From assembly GCF_000422485.1 (NCBI RefSeq), contig NZ_KE383849.1:245885-309884 (forward strand): 64,000 nt of DNA, read 5' to 3'. The stretch is from Paenibacillus pasadenensis DSM 19293. GTDB taxonomy: Bacteria > Bacillota > Bacilli > Paenibacillales > Paenibacillaceae. A program made the translations under genes and the position numbers. Each line of letters opens with the position of its first letter. Positions within the stretch are counted from its first letter, which is position 1. The notes below the pieces were generated by a model. The model was not told the origin of the DNA. It made no database searches and saw nothing but the letters and a program-made list of their open reading frames with translations. This document shows positions 8,311-16,970 of this stretch, in pieces.

Positions 8311-8860
8311 CCGAGTTACTCGGTTTTTCCGCGTAACTCCCTCCGGTTCGCCACCCGCCTGTCCGAGTTACTCGGTTTTTCCGCGCTTCTCCCACCGGTT
8401 CGCCACCCGCCTGCCCGAGTTACTAGGTTTTTCCGCGTAACTCCCTCCGATTCGCCACCCGCTTGCCCGAGTTACTCGGTTTTTCCGCGCAGCTCCCGCC
8501 GGTTCGCCACCCGCTTGCCCGAGTTACTCGGTTTTTCCGCGCAGCTCCCACCGGTTCGGCCCCCGCCTGCCCGAGTTACTCGGTTTTTCCGCGCTACTCC
8601 CACCGGTTCGGCCTCCCCCTACCCGAGTTACTCGGTTTTTCCGCGCAGCTCCCACCGGTTCGGCCCCCGCCTGCCCGAGTTACTCGGTTTTTCCGCGCTA
8701 CTCCCACCGGTTCGGCCTCCCCCTACCCGAGTTACTCGGTTTTTCCGCGCAGCTCCCACCGGTTCGGCCCCCGCCTGCCCGAGTTACTCGGTTTTTCCGC
8801 GCTACTCCCACCGGTTCGCCACCTGCCTACCCGAGTTACTCGGTTTTTCCGCGCTACTCC
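8311..8860 (+). repeat. Island A, module 4: 11-copy, 52-bp tandem array of mini terminator-like hairpins
   Basis: The core CCGAGTTACTCGG plus TTTTTCCGCG occurs 11 times; GAGTTACT starts at 8313, 8365, 8417, 8469, 8521, 8573, 8625, 8677, 8729, 8781 and 8833, exactly 52 bp apart each time. The core is a 5-bp hairpin (CCGAG, CTCGG) followed by five T, on the plus strand. The roughly 21-bp parts between cores are similar to each other (CCACCGGTTCGGCC-like), unlike CRISPR spacers. Since 52 is not a multiple of 3, the long apparent ORFs across the array are not protein repeats. 8186-8310 before it holds a decayed piece of module 2. Confidence 0.9.
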
Positions 8861-8879
8861 GAAGGCCGGCGTGACGCGC

Positions 8880-8916
8880 AAAAAGCCGTCCGCGAGCACG
8901 AAGCTCGCGGACGGCT
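8880..8916 (-). terminator. Intrinsic terminator of the DUF2062-ispH unit
   Basis: A perfect 14-bp stem (8884-8897 with 8903-8916, loop of 5) followed on the minus strand by five T. It is placed between the end of the DUF2062 gene and repeat island A. Confidence 0.9.
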
Positions 8917-8991
8917 TAGTCGAATTGCAAATGCGACGCTGCCTGCGCCGGCGGCGGCCATCGGCGGGCCGCCAAGCGGACAGCGCTCCGC

Positions 8992-9546
8992 TCAGCCCCG
9001 CGCGATGTCCGGCCCGGCTGCAGCACCGGGGCGCCGACGAAGCCGGCGCCGTTCCTTGCGCTGCGCCGCCAGATAAAGCAGCAAGGAGCGCATCGCGATG
9101 AACAGCACCGCGCCGATCCACAGCCCGTCGACCATGCCGCCGACGATCAGCTTGAGGTTGAGCAGCAGCATGCGGTTGATCTTCTCGCCGATGAGCGGCA
9201 GATGGAAGCTGAGCCGCGTCGGCAGCACCCACCCTCCGACGACGGAGTGCAGGTAAGCGAGCGGCAGGTAAACGACCTTGCCCAGCACGAAGCCGACGAG
9301 CGCGCCCGCCAAACTCCCCCGCAGCACATAGATGAGCGGGAAGATCAGGAAAAACGCGAGACCGTACGTCGGCAGCGTGAACATCTCGCAGAAAAAGCCG
9401 ACGGCGAAGCCCGTCGCGACGAAGGTCGGCCCGCCCGGGGCGCGCAGCAGCTGCAGCAGCTTGAAGCGCGCCCAGCGGCGGATGCCGGCCAGCCAGCCGC
9501 GAAGTCCCGCCCGCCGCGGCCTTTCCGCTGCTCTCCGGGCGGTCAT
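8992..9546 (-). CDS. DUF2062 membrane protein
   Basis: A 184-residue protein of the DUF2062 family, of unknown function. Seen: a basic N-terminus, then a typical [24 protein letters not shown] segment (split here at residues 40-63), and three to four hydrophobic segments up to about residue 165, ending in a basic tail. The ATG overlaps the ispH stop codon by ATGA, so translation is probably coupled to ispH. Longer upstream readings in this frame run inside ispH and were rejected. Confidence 0.8.
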   Translation of the reverse strand: MTARRAAERPRRAGLRGWLAGIRRWARFKLLQLLRAPGGPTFVATGFAVGFFCEMFTLPTYGLAFFLIFPLIYVLRGSLAGALVGFVLGKVVYLPLAYLHSVVGGWVLPTRLSFHLPLIGEKINRMLLLNLKLIVGGMVDGLWIGAVLFIAMRSLLLYLAAQRKERRRLRRRPGAAAGPDIARG

Positions 9547-10493
9547 GGGGTCGACTTGACCTTGACCTTGGGCAGCAGCTTGGCCATGTCGACCGTCCGC
9601 TTCAGCTCCCAGGTGGCCGGGTCCTGCTCGTCGTACTGCTCCAGGAACTGGATGACCTCGCGCGTCAGCGGCGTCGGCGTCGAGGCGCCGGACGTGACCG
9701 AGACGCGCTGCTTGCCCTGCAGCCACTCCAGCTTGAGCTCGGACAGGTCGGCGATCCGGTACGCCGGCACGCCGGAAATCTCCTCCGACACCTGCGCGAG
9801 CCGGTTGGAGTTGTTGGAGCGCGGATCGCCGACGACGATCGTCAGCTCCGCCGCGCCCGCCTGGTCGGCGACCGCTTCCTGGCGCACCTGCGTCGCGAGG
9901 CAGATCTCATTATGGATCTCCGCATGCGGAAACTTCTCGAGCAGGCGGGAGATGAGATGGCGGATGTCCCACTGCGACATCGTCGTCTGGTTCGTGATGA
10001 GGATGCGGTCGCCCGTCACGTCCAGCCGCTCGATGTCCTCCTCGCGCTCGATCAGATGCACGCGGTCCGGCGCGACGCCGACGGCGCCTTCCGGCTCGGG
10101 ATGGTTCTTTTTGCCGATATAGATGATCTGGTAGTCCTCCGCCGTCTTCTCGCGGATGAGGTCATGCGTCTTGGTGACGTCCGGACAGGTGGCGTCGACG
10201 ACGGTCAGCCCCTTCTCCTTGGCGCGTCGGCGCACCTCCGGAGAGACGCCGTGCGCGGTGAAGATGACAGTGCCCGACTCGACCTGCTCCAGGATTTCCA
10301 GGCGATTCTCGCCGTCGAGCGTGATGATGCCTTCTTCCTTGAAGGCGTCCGTGACATGCGCGTTGTGCACGATCATGCCGAGAATATAGATAGGGCGCGG
10401 GAGGTCGAGATTGCGCGCGGTCTGCAGCGCCAGCACCATCGCGTCGACGACCCCGTAGCAGTAGCCCCTGGGCGATATTTTGACAACTTCCAC
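9543..10493 (-). CDS. ispH: 4-hydroxy-3-methylbut-2-enyl diphosphate reductase
   Basis: Last step of the MEP isoprenoid pathway: an iron-sulfur enzyme that makes IPP and DMAPP. 316 residues. Three cluster cysteines are visible in [17 protein letters not shown] and HNEICLATQ; the conserved HNAHV, TAHGVSP, NHPEPEG and [12 protein letters not shown] stretches are also present. The last is the family's SxN motif. Starts with GTG and a modest AGG-type ribosome site. Cotranscribed with the downstream DUF2062 gene. Confidence 0.95.
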   Translation of the reverse strand: MEVVKISPRGYCYGVVDAMVLALQTARNLDLPRPIYILGMIVHNAHVTDAFKEEGIITLDGENRLEILEQVESGTVIFTAHGVSPEVRRRAKEKGLTVVDATCPDVTKTHDLIREKTAEDYQIIYIGKKNHPEPEGAVGVAPDRVHLIEREEDIERLDVTGDRILITNQTTMSQWDIRHLISRLLEKFPHAEIHNEICLATQVRQEAVADQAGAAELTIVVGDPRSNNSNRLAQVSEEISGVPAYRIADLSELKLEWLQGKQRVSVTSGASTPTPLTREVIQFLEQYDEQDPATWELKRTVDMAKLLPKVKVKSTP

Positions 10494-10580
10494 TTGGATG
10501 ACCTGCCTTCCCTGCCGCCGCTCGCGGAATTCCGATCCGGCATCCCCCGAGCCCGCGGCGCTAGCTGTCTCCAGTATACT

Positions 10581-12056
10581 CTATCTAGCCGGGACGGAAA
10601 AGGCGACGGGCAGCCAGACGGTGAACGTCGTGCCCGCGCCGGGACTTGTATGCACCTCGACCGAGCCTCCGTGCTCGTCGATGATCCACTTGGCGATCGA
10701 CAGGCCGAGGCCGGTGCCGCTCGTCACGCCCCGCGACTCGTCCGCGCGGTAGAACCGCTCGAAGATGTGCGGGATCTGCTCCGGGCTCATGCCGAGGCCG
10801 GTATCGCGGATCAGGATGCCCGCCTGGCCGCCGCTCAGCGTCGCCTCCAGCCGCACGAAGCCCTCCGGCGTGTACTTGAACGCGTTCTCGATGAAAATGA
10901 ACATGAGCTGGCGCAAGTAATCCGCGTTGCCGACCACGCCTACGCCCTCCAGCGCCGACAGGTCGCCCGGACGCCACTGCGCCGTGCGCGGCAGCAGCGC
11001 GGCGCGCCGCACGACGTCTTCGAGCAGCGGCAGCAGCTCGACCGGCTGCTTCTCCATGACGAAGCCGGCGTCGGCGCGGGCGAGCGCGAGCAGGTCGTTG
11101 ACGAGGCGGCTCATGCGCCGAGCCTCGTCGCCGATGTCGCGCATCGACTCGCGCGACAGCTCCTGGCGCAGCGCCTCCTGCTCCGAGATCGGCTCGGAGC
11201 GGCCGGCCTCGGCTTCGAGGGCGGGCGTCCACATCTTTTCGAGCAGGTCGATGTTGCCCCGGATCGTCGTCAGCGGCGTGCGCAGCTCATGCGAGGCGTC
11301 GGAGACGAACCGGCGCTGCGCGTCGTACGCCTCGTCGAGCTCGTTGTAGGCGCGCTCCATCCGGCCGAGCATGCCGTTCAGCGTATCGGTCAGCCGCCCG
11401 AGCTCGTCGTTCGGCCCGTCCCAGGCGATGCGCATGCGCAGGTCGGAGCCTTTGTCGATCTGCTCCGCCGCCTGAATGACGATCTCGATCGGCCGCAGCG
11501 CCTGCCGCGCCATGATGAGCCCGACCGAGAACGCCAGCAGCAGCCCCATGATCGACGAGAACACGAGAATCGTGCGCAGCTGCTGGAGCAGGTTCTCCTG
11601 CGCGCCGACGAACAGCCCGACCTGCAGCAGGCCGACCGTCTGCTGGGTGCTCGTCGCCTGGATCGGCACCTCGTAGATGTAGAACGGATTGCCGGAGACG
11701 ACCGTCTTGACGAAGCGCGCCTTAGTAACCTGGGAAGCGTCTTTTTCGTAAGGGAAGACCAGGTTCCGCTGCGCCAGGCCTGCCGACTGCTGCAGCTCGC
11801 TGCTCCGGTAATTGTTGATCTGGATGAAGTACTCGTCCTGCAGATAGGAAGACCGGTTCAACTGCAGCCGGCCGGGATCGAACACGCTGTTCTGCACGAT
11901 CTGCTGCCCCAGATTCTGGCCTTGATTCTGCAGCTTGCCCTTCATCTCGTTATACGTGTTGTGGTAGAGGAAAGCATACACCGAGCCGCTCAGGATGAGC
12001 AGCACGAACGCCAGGATGCCGCTGTACCAAAGCGTCAGCTTGAGGCGGATCGGCAT
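10581..12056 (-). CDS. Sensor histidine kinase
   Basis: Membrane kinase of 491 residues that would phosphorylate the response regulator encoded just upstream. Order: membrane helix at about 8-30, extracytoplasmic sensor region of about 120 residues, second helix at about 165-187, HAMP linker, dimerisation domain with SDASHELRTPLTTIRGN (phospho-His), then ATP-binding domain with N-box (FIENAFKYTPEG), DTGLGMS and GTGLGLSIAKWI. The ATG lies 2 nt beyond the stop of the regulator gene, so the two are one operon. Signal unknown. A much longer reading in this frame runs antisense-free through the regulator gene and is not real. Confidence 0.92.
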   Translation of the reverse strand: MPIRLKLTLWYSGILAFVLLILSGSVYAFLYHNTYNEMKGKLQNQGQNLGQQIVQNSVFDPGRLQLNRSSYLQDEYFIQINNYRSSELQQSAGLAQRNLVFPYEKDASQVTKARFVKTVVSGNPFYIYEVPIQATSTQQTVGLLQVGLFVGAQENLLQQLRTILVFSSIMGLLLAFSVGLIMARQALRPIEIVIQAAEQIDKGSDLRMRIAWDGPNDELGRLTDTLNGMLGRMERAYNELDEAYDAQRRFVSDASHELRTPLTTIRGNIDLLEKMWTPALEAEAGRSEPISEQEALRQELSRESMRDIGDEARRMSRLVNDLLALARADAGFVMEKQPVELLPLLEDVVRRAALLPRTAQWRPGDLSALEGVGVVGNADYLRQLMFIFIENAFKYTPEGFVRLEATLSGGQAGILIRDTGLGMSPEQIPHIFERFYRADESRGVTSGTGLGLSIAKWIIDEHGGSVEVHTSPGAGTTFTVWLPVAFSVPAR

Positions 12057-12058
12057 CT

Positions 12059-12754
12059 TCAGCCCCCTCCCCCGCGCAGCACGTAGCCGGTGCCGCGCAC
12101 CGTCTGGATGAGGCGGGCTTCCTTGCCCGCGTCCTCGGTCTTCTGGCGCAGCATGGCGATGTACACCTCGAGCACGTTGGATTCGCCGCTGTAGTCGTAG
12201 CCCCAGATCTTGTCCATGATGGAGTCGCGCGTCAGCACCCGCTTCGGGTTGCTCATGAAATACTGCAGCAGGTCGAACTCCTTGGCCGTCAGCTCGATGC
12301 GCCGCCCGCCGCGGATCGCCTCGCGCGAATCGAGATCGAGCACGAGGTCCTCGAAGACGAGCCGGTTCGACGGCTCCTCGAGCTTGTCCGGCTTGCGCCG
12401 CAGCAGGGCGCGCACCCGCGCCAGCAGCTCCTCCAGCGCGAACGGCTTGACGAGGTAGTCGTCCGCGCCGAGATCGAGCCCTTTGACCCGGTCGCCGATG
12501 TCGTCCTTGGCCGTGAGCATGAGGATCGGCACGGAACTGCCTCCCTCGCGCACGCGGCGGCATACCTCCCAGCCGTCCACCTGCGGCATCATCACGTCGA
12601 GGATGAGCAGCTGCGGCTCGATGCCGAGCAGCACCTTGAGCCCTTCCAGTCCGTTGCTCGCCGTCGTCACCTCATAGCCCTCGAAAGCCAGGCTGCGGCG
12701 CAGCATCGATATGATTTTCTCGTCGTCGTCGACGATGACGATATGCGGTCTCAT
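12059..12754 (-). CDS. OmpR-family response regulator
   Basis: 231 residues: receiver domain with acidic pocket IVDDD, phospho-acceptor Asp in LLILDVMMPQVDG, Thr in LMLTA and Lys in LVKPFALEE; then winged-helix DNA-binding domain (ELTAKEFDLLQYF to VRGTGYVLRG). Start at 12754 follows GGAAGGGGAG; an upstream in-frame ATG at 12871 lacks such a site. First gene of the two-component operon with the kinase. Regulon unknown; the HtrA-type protease gene next to it is a possible target by position only. Confidence 0.92.
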   Translation of the reverse strand: MRPHIVIVDDDEKIISMLRRSLAFEGYEVTTASNGLEGLKVLLGIEPQLLILDVMMPQVDGWEVCRRVREGGSSVPILMLTAKDDIGDRVKGLDLGADDYLVKPFALEELLARVRALLRRKPDKLEEPSNRLVFEDLVLDLDSREAIRGGRRIELTAKEFDLLQYFMSNPKRVLTRDSIMDKIWGYDYSGESNVLEVYIAMLRQKTEDAGKEARLIQTVRGTGYVLRGGGG

Positions 12755-12810
12755 GTTCCGCTCCCCTTCCGTCCATGCTGCCTCTATCGTACTGTATTCC
12801 TGCCGCATGC

Positions 12811-12843
12811 AAAAGCGCAGGCGCCTGTTCAAAGCGCCTGCGC
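12811..12843 (-). terminator. Intrinsic terminator of the htrA-like gene
   Basis: A 10-bp perfect stem (12815-12824 with 12834-12843) followed on the minus strand by TTTT. It lies between the protease stop and the response regulator start. Confidence 0.75.
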
Positions 12844-12891
12844 GTCTGGAGCGGCTCCGGCCTGCCGCCATAAATCGCCGGCTCCCGGGGA

Positions 12892-14490
12892 TTACTGCAC
12901 GTCGAACTTGCTCTTGTCGCCGATCTCCACGGTCACCTGCATCTTGTCGCCCTTGCGGATGACGTCCAGGACGACCTTGTCGCCGACTTTTTTCTTCTGA
13001 ATTTCCGCGATCAGCTCTTCCTTCTTGGCATAGGCTTTGCCGTCCAGGCCGGTGATGACGTCATACTGCTGCAGTCCGGCCTTGTACGCAGGCGAGTTGA
13101 ACAGCGTCTCGCGCACGATCGAGCCGTCCGTGCTCGGCAGGCCGAGGTTCTGCTGCATCTGCTCGCTGATGTCCGCGAGCGTCGCGCCGATGAACGGCGT
13201 CGGCATCGTGACGTTCTGGCTGCTTTTCAGCTGCTCGAGCACTTCCTTGATCGTCGACGTCGGGATCGCGAAGCCGATGCCCTGCGAGTCCGCGCTGATG
13301 GCCGTATTGATGCCGATGACCTCGCCGCTCGTGTTGAGCAGCGGTCCGCCGGAGTTGCCGGGGTTGATGGAGGCGTCCGTCTGCAGCAGATGCTGATACG
13401 TGCGCGCCGTGCTGCCCGTGCTGTCCGCCGCGACCTGGATCGTGCGCTCGCGGGCGCTGAGCACGCCGACCGTCACCGTATGGTCAAAGCCGTTCGGGTT
13501 GCCGATGGCGACGAGCCAGTCGCCGATCGCCGCGGATTCGGAGTCGCCGAGCGGCAGCGTCGGGAATTCCTTGCCGTCCACCGGCTCGACCTTCAGCACG
13601 GCCAGGTCGAGATCCTTGGCCGAGCCGAGCAGCTTGGCGGTCAGCTCCTTGCTTTCGCCCTGCACCTTGACCTTGATCTCCTGAGCGCCGTCGATGACGT
13701 GCTGGTTGGTGAGGATGTAGCCGTCCTTTTCGAAGAAGAAGCCGGAGCCGAGGCCCGTTTCCTGAAGCTCGCCGCCGCTTCCGCCTTGACCGCCGTTGCC
13801 CTGGCCGCCCTGGCCGCCTCCGAACTGGTCGCCGAAGAACTGACGGAAGAACGGATCGTCGTACAGGCTGCTGCCGGAGCTGCTGCTGCGCCCGCTCGCG
13901 AACGTCGTGATGAGCACGACTGCCGGCGACGCCTGCTCGGAAATCTGGGCGATGTTCATCGGGCGGGTCGTGTCGGAGGCCGTGGAAGCTTTGCCGCTCG
14001 CCGGCACGTTCGTGGAGTTCTGGCCGGAGAGGGCGACCGCCGGAGCGGAATCGCCGGTGAACCAATTGTCCGTGTCGGCTTTCCACATCAGGCCGCCGAC
14101 GGCGATGACGCCGGCCAGGAACGAGACGGCCGCCGTGCGCAGCCCGCTGCCGCGCTTCTTGCCGCCTCCGCCGCCGCCGCCCTGCCATTCGCCCTTGCCG
14201 GCCGAGGAGGCGGGCACGAACGGCCGGAGCTGGCGCGGCGGCGTGACGACGACGTTGCGGGGAGCGGCTTCTTCGCTATCGGCCTGAGCCCGCTCCTCCG
14301 GCAGACGGGAGCTTTCTCGCTGCGCGCCGTCCGGCTGGCCCTGCTTGAACGGCCCGTACGAATAATAGTAGGAGGAAGAGCCTTGAGCTCGATCCGAGCG
14401 CTCCTCGCGCTCCTGCCGCTCTTCCCGCTCCTGCCCCGGCTCGGAGTCCTTGCCGTTCCAAAACTCGTCATAGCGCTTGCGATCGTCCAT
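12892..14490 (-). CDS. HtrA/DegP-type membrane-anchored serine protease
   Basis: Protein quality-control protease acting outside the membrane. 532 residues: charged, Glu/Arg-rich cytoplasmic head (1-100), Gly-rich stretch, one membrane helix at about 116-136, a trypsin-like domain with His in LTNQHVIDG, Asp in DLDLAVLKV and Ser in NPGNSGGPLL, and one C-terminal PDZ domain. A Gly/Gln-rich stretch lies in the loop before the protease's TGLGSGFFF. Two ATGs are 6 nt apart (14496 and 14490); the GAGGAGG site is 3 nt from the first and 9 nt from the second, so the second is chosen. Paralogues in Bacilli are HtrA, HtrB and HtrC (YyxA); which one this is cannot be settled. Confidence 0.9.
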   Translation of the reverse strand: MDDRKRYDEFWNGKDSEPGQEREERQEREERSDRAQGSSSYYYSYGPFKQGQPDGAQRESSRLPEERAQADSEEAAPRNVVVTPPRQLRPFVPASSAGKGEWQGGGGGGGKKRGSGLRTAAVSFLAGVIAVGGLMWKADTDNWFTGDSAPAVALSGQNSTNVPASGKASTASDTTRPMNIAQISEQASPAVVLITTFASGRSSSSGSSLYDDPFFRQFFGDQFGGGQGGQGNGGQGGSGGELQETGLGSGFFFEKDGYILTNQHVIDGAQEIKVKVQGESKELTAKLLGSAKDLDLAVLKVEPVDGKEFPTLPLGDSESAAIGDWLVAIGNPNGFDHTVTVGVLSARERTIQVAADSTGSTARTYQHLLQTDASINPGNSGGPLLNTSGEVIGINTAISADSQGIGFAIPTSTIKEVLEQLKSSQNVTMPTPFIGATLADISEQMQQNLGLPSTDGSIVRETLFNSPAYKAGLQQYDVITGLDGKAYAKKEELIAEIQKKKVGDKVVLDVIRKGDKMQVTVEIGDKSKFDVQ

Positions 14491-14600
14491 GTCCATGTTC
14501 CTCCTCTTAGTCCTCTATGAGATGCGCCTAGCGGCGCCTGACTGGTATGTTCCTATCATGCACAACCTTCCTTAAAAGAAACTGAAAAAGCGTTTAAGAC

Positions 14601-14642
14601 AACATAAAAAAGCCCATGCGCCCCAATTTCGGGGCGTGGGCT
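14601..14642 (-). terminator. Intrinsic terminator of the yugN-like gene
   Basis: A 12-14 bp stem with a 2-nt bulge (14611-14624 with 14631-14642), followed on the minus strand by six T. The rest of 14491-14689 shows a small GC hairpin near 14525 and no gene. Confidence 0.75.
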
Positions 14643-14689
14643 CTTGAACTTCCCGTTCCTTCTCGCTGTCCGCGAGCCGGATATCCACG

Positions 14690-15109
14690 TCAGCGCGCCG
14701 TCAGCAGCTGATCTTCCGCGCGGCGGAGCTGCTCGCCGGCCTGATCGACCCACTTGCCGTCCACCTCGGCGTCCGGATCGACCGGCGCCTGAAACTGGTC
14801 GAACAGCGCGCCGACCGTGCGCGCCTTCGCCTCGGGATCGTTGCCTTCCCGGTACAGATGGCGAAGCACATACGGCGTCGTCAGCTTGATGGAGGCGTCG
14901 TTGTCCTCCGTCTGGTCGTCGATGTTGCCGCGCAGCACGTCGAAGCCGAGGCGCAGCCACACCTTGTTCTGCTCGTCGAGGTTCAGATCGAAGGAGCCGC
15001 TGCCGTAGTCCCAGTTGCCTCCCAGCACGAAGCCCTGCTTTTCCAGCACGCGCTTGATCTGAACGAAATCATGCTCGGTCCCCTCCAGCGGGGATTGAAT
15101 CGCGATCAT
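14690..15109 (-). CDS. YugN-like family protein
   Basis: 139 residues, similar in length and in its IKRVLEKQGFVLGGNWDYGSGSFDL region to YugN of Bacillus, a soluble protein of unknown function. No signal peptide or membrane segment. Start at 15109 is preceded by AAGGAGAGG; the in-frame ATG at 15133 lies upstream of that site and is rejected. Has its own terminator and stands alone. Confidence 0.75.
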   Translation of the reverse strand: MIAIQSPLEGTEHDFVQIKRVLEKQGFVLGGNWDYGSGSFDLNLDEQNKVWLRLGFDVLRGNIDDQTEDNDASIKLTTPYVLRHLYREGNDPEAKARTVGALFDQFQAPVDPDAEVDGKWVDQAGEQLRRAEDQLLTAR

Positions 15110-15263
15110 GGACACCTCTCCTTGTCGGCTCAAGTAGGATCAGCATTCCCTGACGGGAGCCGGCTTATGTGCGAGAGAAGAGGCGCCATGCAAGCAGCGC
15201 CCGATGTTCATCGGAGCGGATCGGCGCCAGAGGCGCGCAGGCGCTCGTGCCGCGCCCGGCCGG

Positions 15264-15926
15264 TCAGCTTTTGGCCCAGCCCTTGCGGTGCGCATAGACG
15301 GCCAGCTGGGTCCGGTCCTCCATCTCGCATTTCATAAGCAGGTTGCTTACATGGGTCTTAACCGTTTTGATGCTGATATGAAGCTCCTCGGCGATTTCTT
15401 TGTTGGCCCGTCCTTCGGCGATGAGCAGCAGCACTTCCTTCTCGCGCTCGGTCAGCCCTTCGTCGACGCCCTGCGCGGAGCGCTGGCGCAAGCCGCGCGT
15501 AAGCGCCTGGGATACGTCGGAGGTCATGACCGGCATGCCGCGCAGCGCTCCGTTCAGCGCATAGACGAGTTCCTCGGAGCTGACCGTCTTGAGCACGTAG
15601 CTGACCGCCCCGGCTTCCACCGCGGCGACGACCTTCTCGTCCTCGAGGAAGCTCGTCAGCAGCACGATGCGCATCTCCGGGAACGACTCGATGACGCGGC
15701 GCGTCGTCTCGACGCCGTCCATGCCGGGCATCATCAGATCCATCAGCACGAGGTCCGGCGGACCGTCCGGCAAGCCTTTCTCCAGCAGCCGCAGCGCTTC
15801 CTCGCCGCTGCCCGCCTCCGCTACGACCTCGAACTTCGGCTCCAGCATCAAATACGTCTTCAGTCCCATCCTCACCATATCGTGGTCGTCCACGATCATG
15901 ATCCGGCATGTTTGCGTCTCCGTCAT
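15264..15926 (-). CDS. liaR: LiaR-type response regulator (NarL/LuxR family)
   Basis: 220 residues. Receiver domain with IVDDHDMVRMGL, phospho-acceptor Asp in LVLMDLMMPGMDG, and Lys in SYVLKTVSS; C-terminal LuxR-type helix-turn-helix with LTEREKEVLLLIAEG and KEIAEELHISIKTVKTHVSNLL. Third gene of liaF-liaS-liaR, overlapping liaS by 4 nt. In Bacillus this system answers to cell-wall antibiotics that disturb the lipid II cycle and induces liaIH; no liaIH genes are nearby. Confidence 0.92.
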   Translation of the reverse strand: MTETQTCRIMIVDDHDMVRMGLKTYLMLEPKFEVVAEAGSGEEALRLLEKGLPDGPPDLVLMDLMMPGMDGVETTRRVIESFPEMRIVLLTSFLEDEKVVAAVEAGAVSYVLKTVSSEELVYALNGALRGMPVMTSDVSQALTRGLRQRSAQGVDEGLTEREKEVLLLIAEGRANKEIAEELHISIKTVKTHVSNLLMKCEMEDRTQLAVYAHRKGWAKS

Positions 15927-16960
15927 CCTTCCGCCCGCTCCTCTGCTCCATAATTAGGGAGCGACACCCGAATGCGGGTGCCTCCTCCCGGCTTGCTGAC
16001 GATGGCGGCGTCTCCGCCGAGCTGCAGCGCCCGCTCCTGCATCGTCGACAGCCCGTACGATCCCGGCCGGACCTGATCCGCGCGGAACCCATGGCCGTCG
16101 TCCTGCAGCAGCATCGTCAGCCCCGTCCTGTTGTCCGACAGGCTGAGCGTGACGCTCGTCGCCTGCGCATGCTTGACGACGTTGGCCATCGCCTCCTGCA
16201 CGATCAGGAACAGCTGATGCTCCTTGGCCTCGGATATGCTGCCCTGCACGCGCCAGTCCAGCTCGCCCTGCAGGCCGTTCTGCCGGCAATAGTCCGGGAA
16301 CCATCGCTCCAGCGCATCCTCGAGCGAGCGCCCCTCCAGCTCCAGCGGGCGCAGCTGGGCGATCAGGCCGCGCATCTGCTTCTGCGCATGGGAGCTCATC
16401 GTGATGAGCTGCTCCATCACCTCGCCCGCGCGCTCCGGACTCGCCGCGAGCAGCTTGGGCAGCGAGGAGGCCGACATATGGATGGCGAACAGCTGCTGGC
16501 TCACCGTGTCGTGCAGGTCGCGCGCCAGCCGCTTGCGCTCCTCGAGCACCGCTTCTTCATTAGAAGCCGCCTGCTGCAGCACATGCATCTCGTTCTGCCG
16601 CTGCATCACCTGCAGCCGCCGCTCCAGCTTGCTCGCCAGCTCGTTGAACTCCGCGTAGGCGGCGCCCAGCGAGTAGCCTTCGCGCTCCGGCAGGCGAACG
16701 GCGAGATTGCCCTGCGCCGCCTGCTTGAGCGCCAGGTGCAGAGCGTCGATGCGCGACTGCTGCCTGCGGCCCACGCCGTACCCGAAGCCTACGCTTGTCA
16801 GCGTGAACACGATCGTGCCGATCGCCCACAGCTGCGCCGTAGAGGCGTCCGGCATGACCGCATGCTTGATTGCATAAAGGATGCTCCACGGAAGCACGGA
16901 GCTGACGATGAAAAACATTACGAGCTCCATCTTCCCGCTTCTCAGCAGCTTGACCATCAT
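15923..16960 (-). CDS. liaS: LiaS-type sensor histidine kinase
   Basis: 345 residues. Two membrane helices near the N-terminus (about 12-30 and 42-62) with a very short outer loop, the intramembrane-sensing layout known for LiaS; then a HAMP-like linker, a HisKA_3 dimerisation domain with phospho-His in KRLARDLHDTVSQQLFAIH, and a HATPase domain with EAMANVVKHAQAT and DDGHGF. Two adjacent ATGs (16960, 16957) are possible starts. Its 3' end overlaps liaR by ATGA, and it begins 10 bp after liaF. Confidence 0.9.
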   Translation of the reverse strand: MMVKLLRSGKMELVMFFIVSSVLPWSILYAIKHAVMPDASTAQLWAIGTIVFTLTSVGFGYGVGRRQQSRIDALHLALKQAAQGNLAVRLPEREGYSLGAAYAEFNELASKLERRLQVMQRQNEMHVLQQAASNEEAVLEERKRLARDLHDTVSQQLFAIHMSASSLPKLLAASPERAGEVMEQLITMSSHAQKQMRGLIAQLRPLELEGRSLEDALERWFPDYCRQNGLQGELDWRVQGSISEAKEHQLFLIVQEAMANVVKHAQATSVTLSLSDNRTGLTMLLQDDGHGFRADQVRPGSYGLSTMQERALQLGGDAAIVSKPGGGTRIRVSLPNYGAEERAEG

Positions 16961-16970
16961 GACCGATCTC

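Noticed and set aside
8311..8860. CRISPR array
   Set aside because: Regular repeats of about 30 bp with gaps of about 21 bp look CRISPR-like, but the gaps are nearly the same sequence within an island, the core is a short hairpin with T5, no leader or cas gene is present, and the same build occurs at four places.
8272..9101. Long ORFs across island A encoding PELLGFSAQLPP-like peptide repeats (similar ones in islands B, C and D)
   Set aside because: The 51-52 bp period is not a constant multiple of three, the ORFs lack ribosome sites, and several frames are open at once. They are artefacts of GC-rich repeats.
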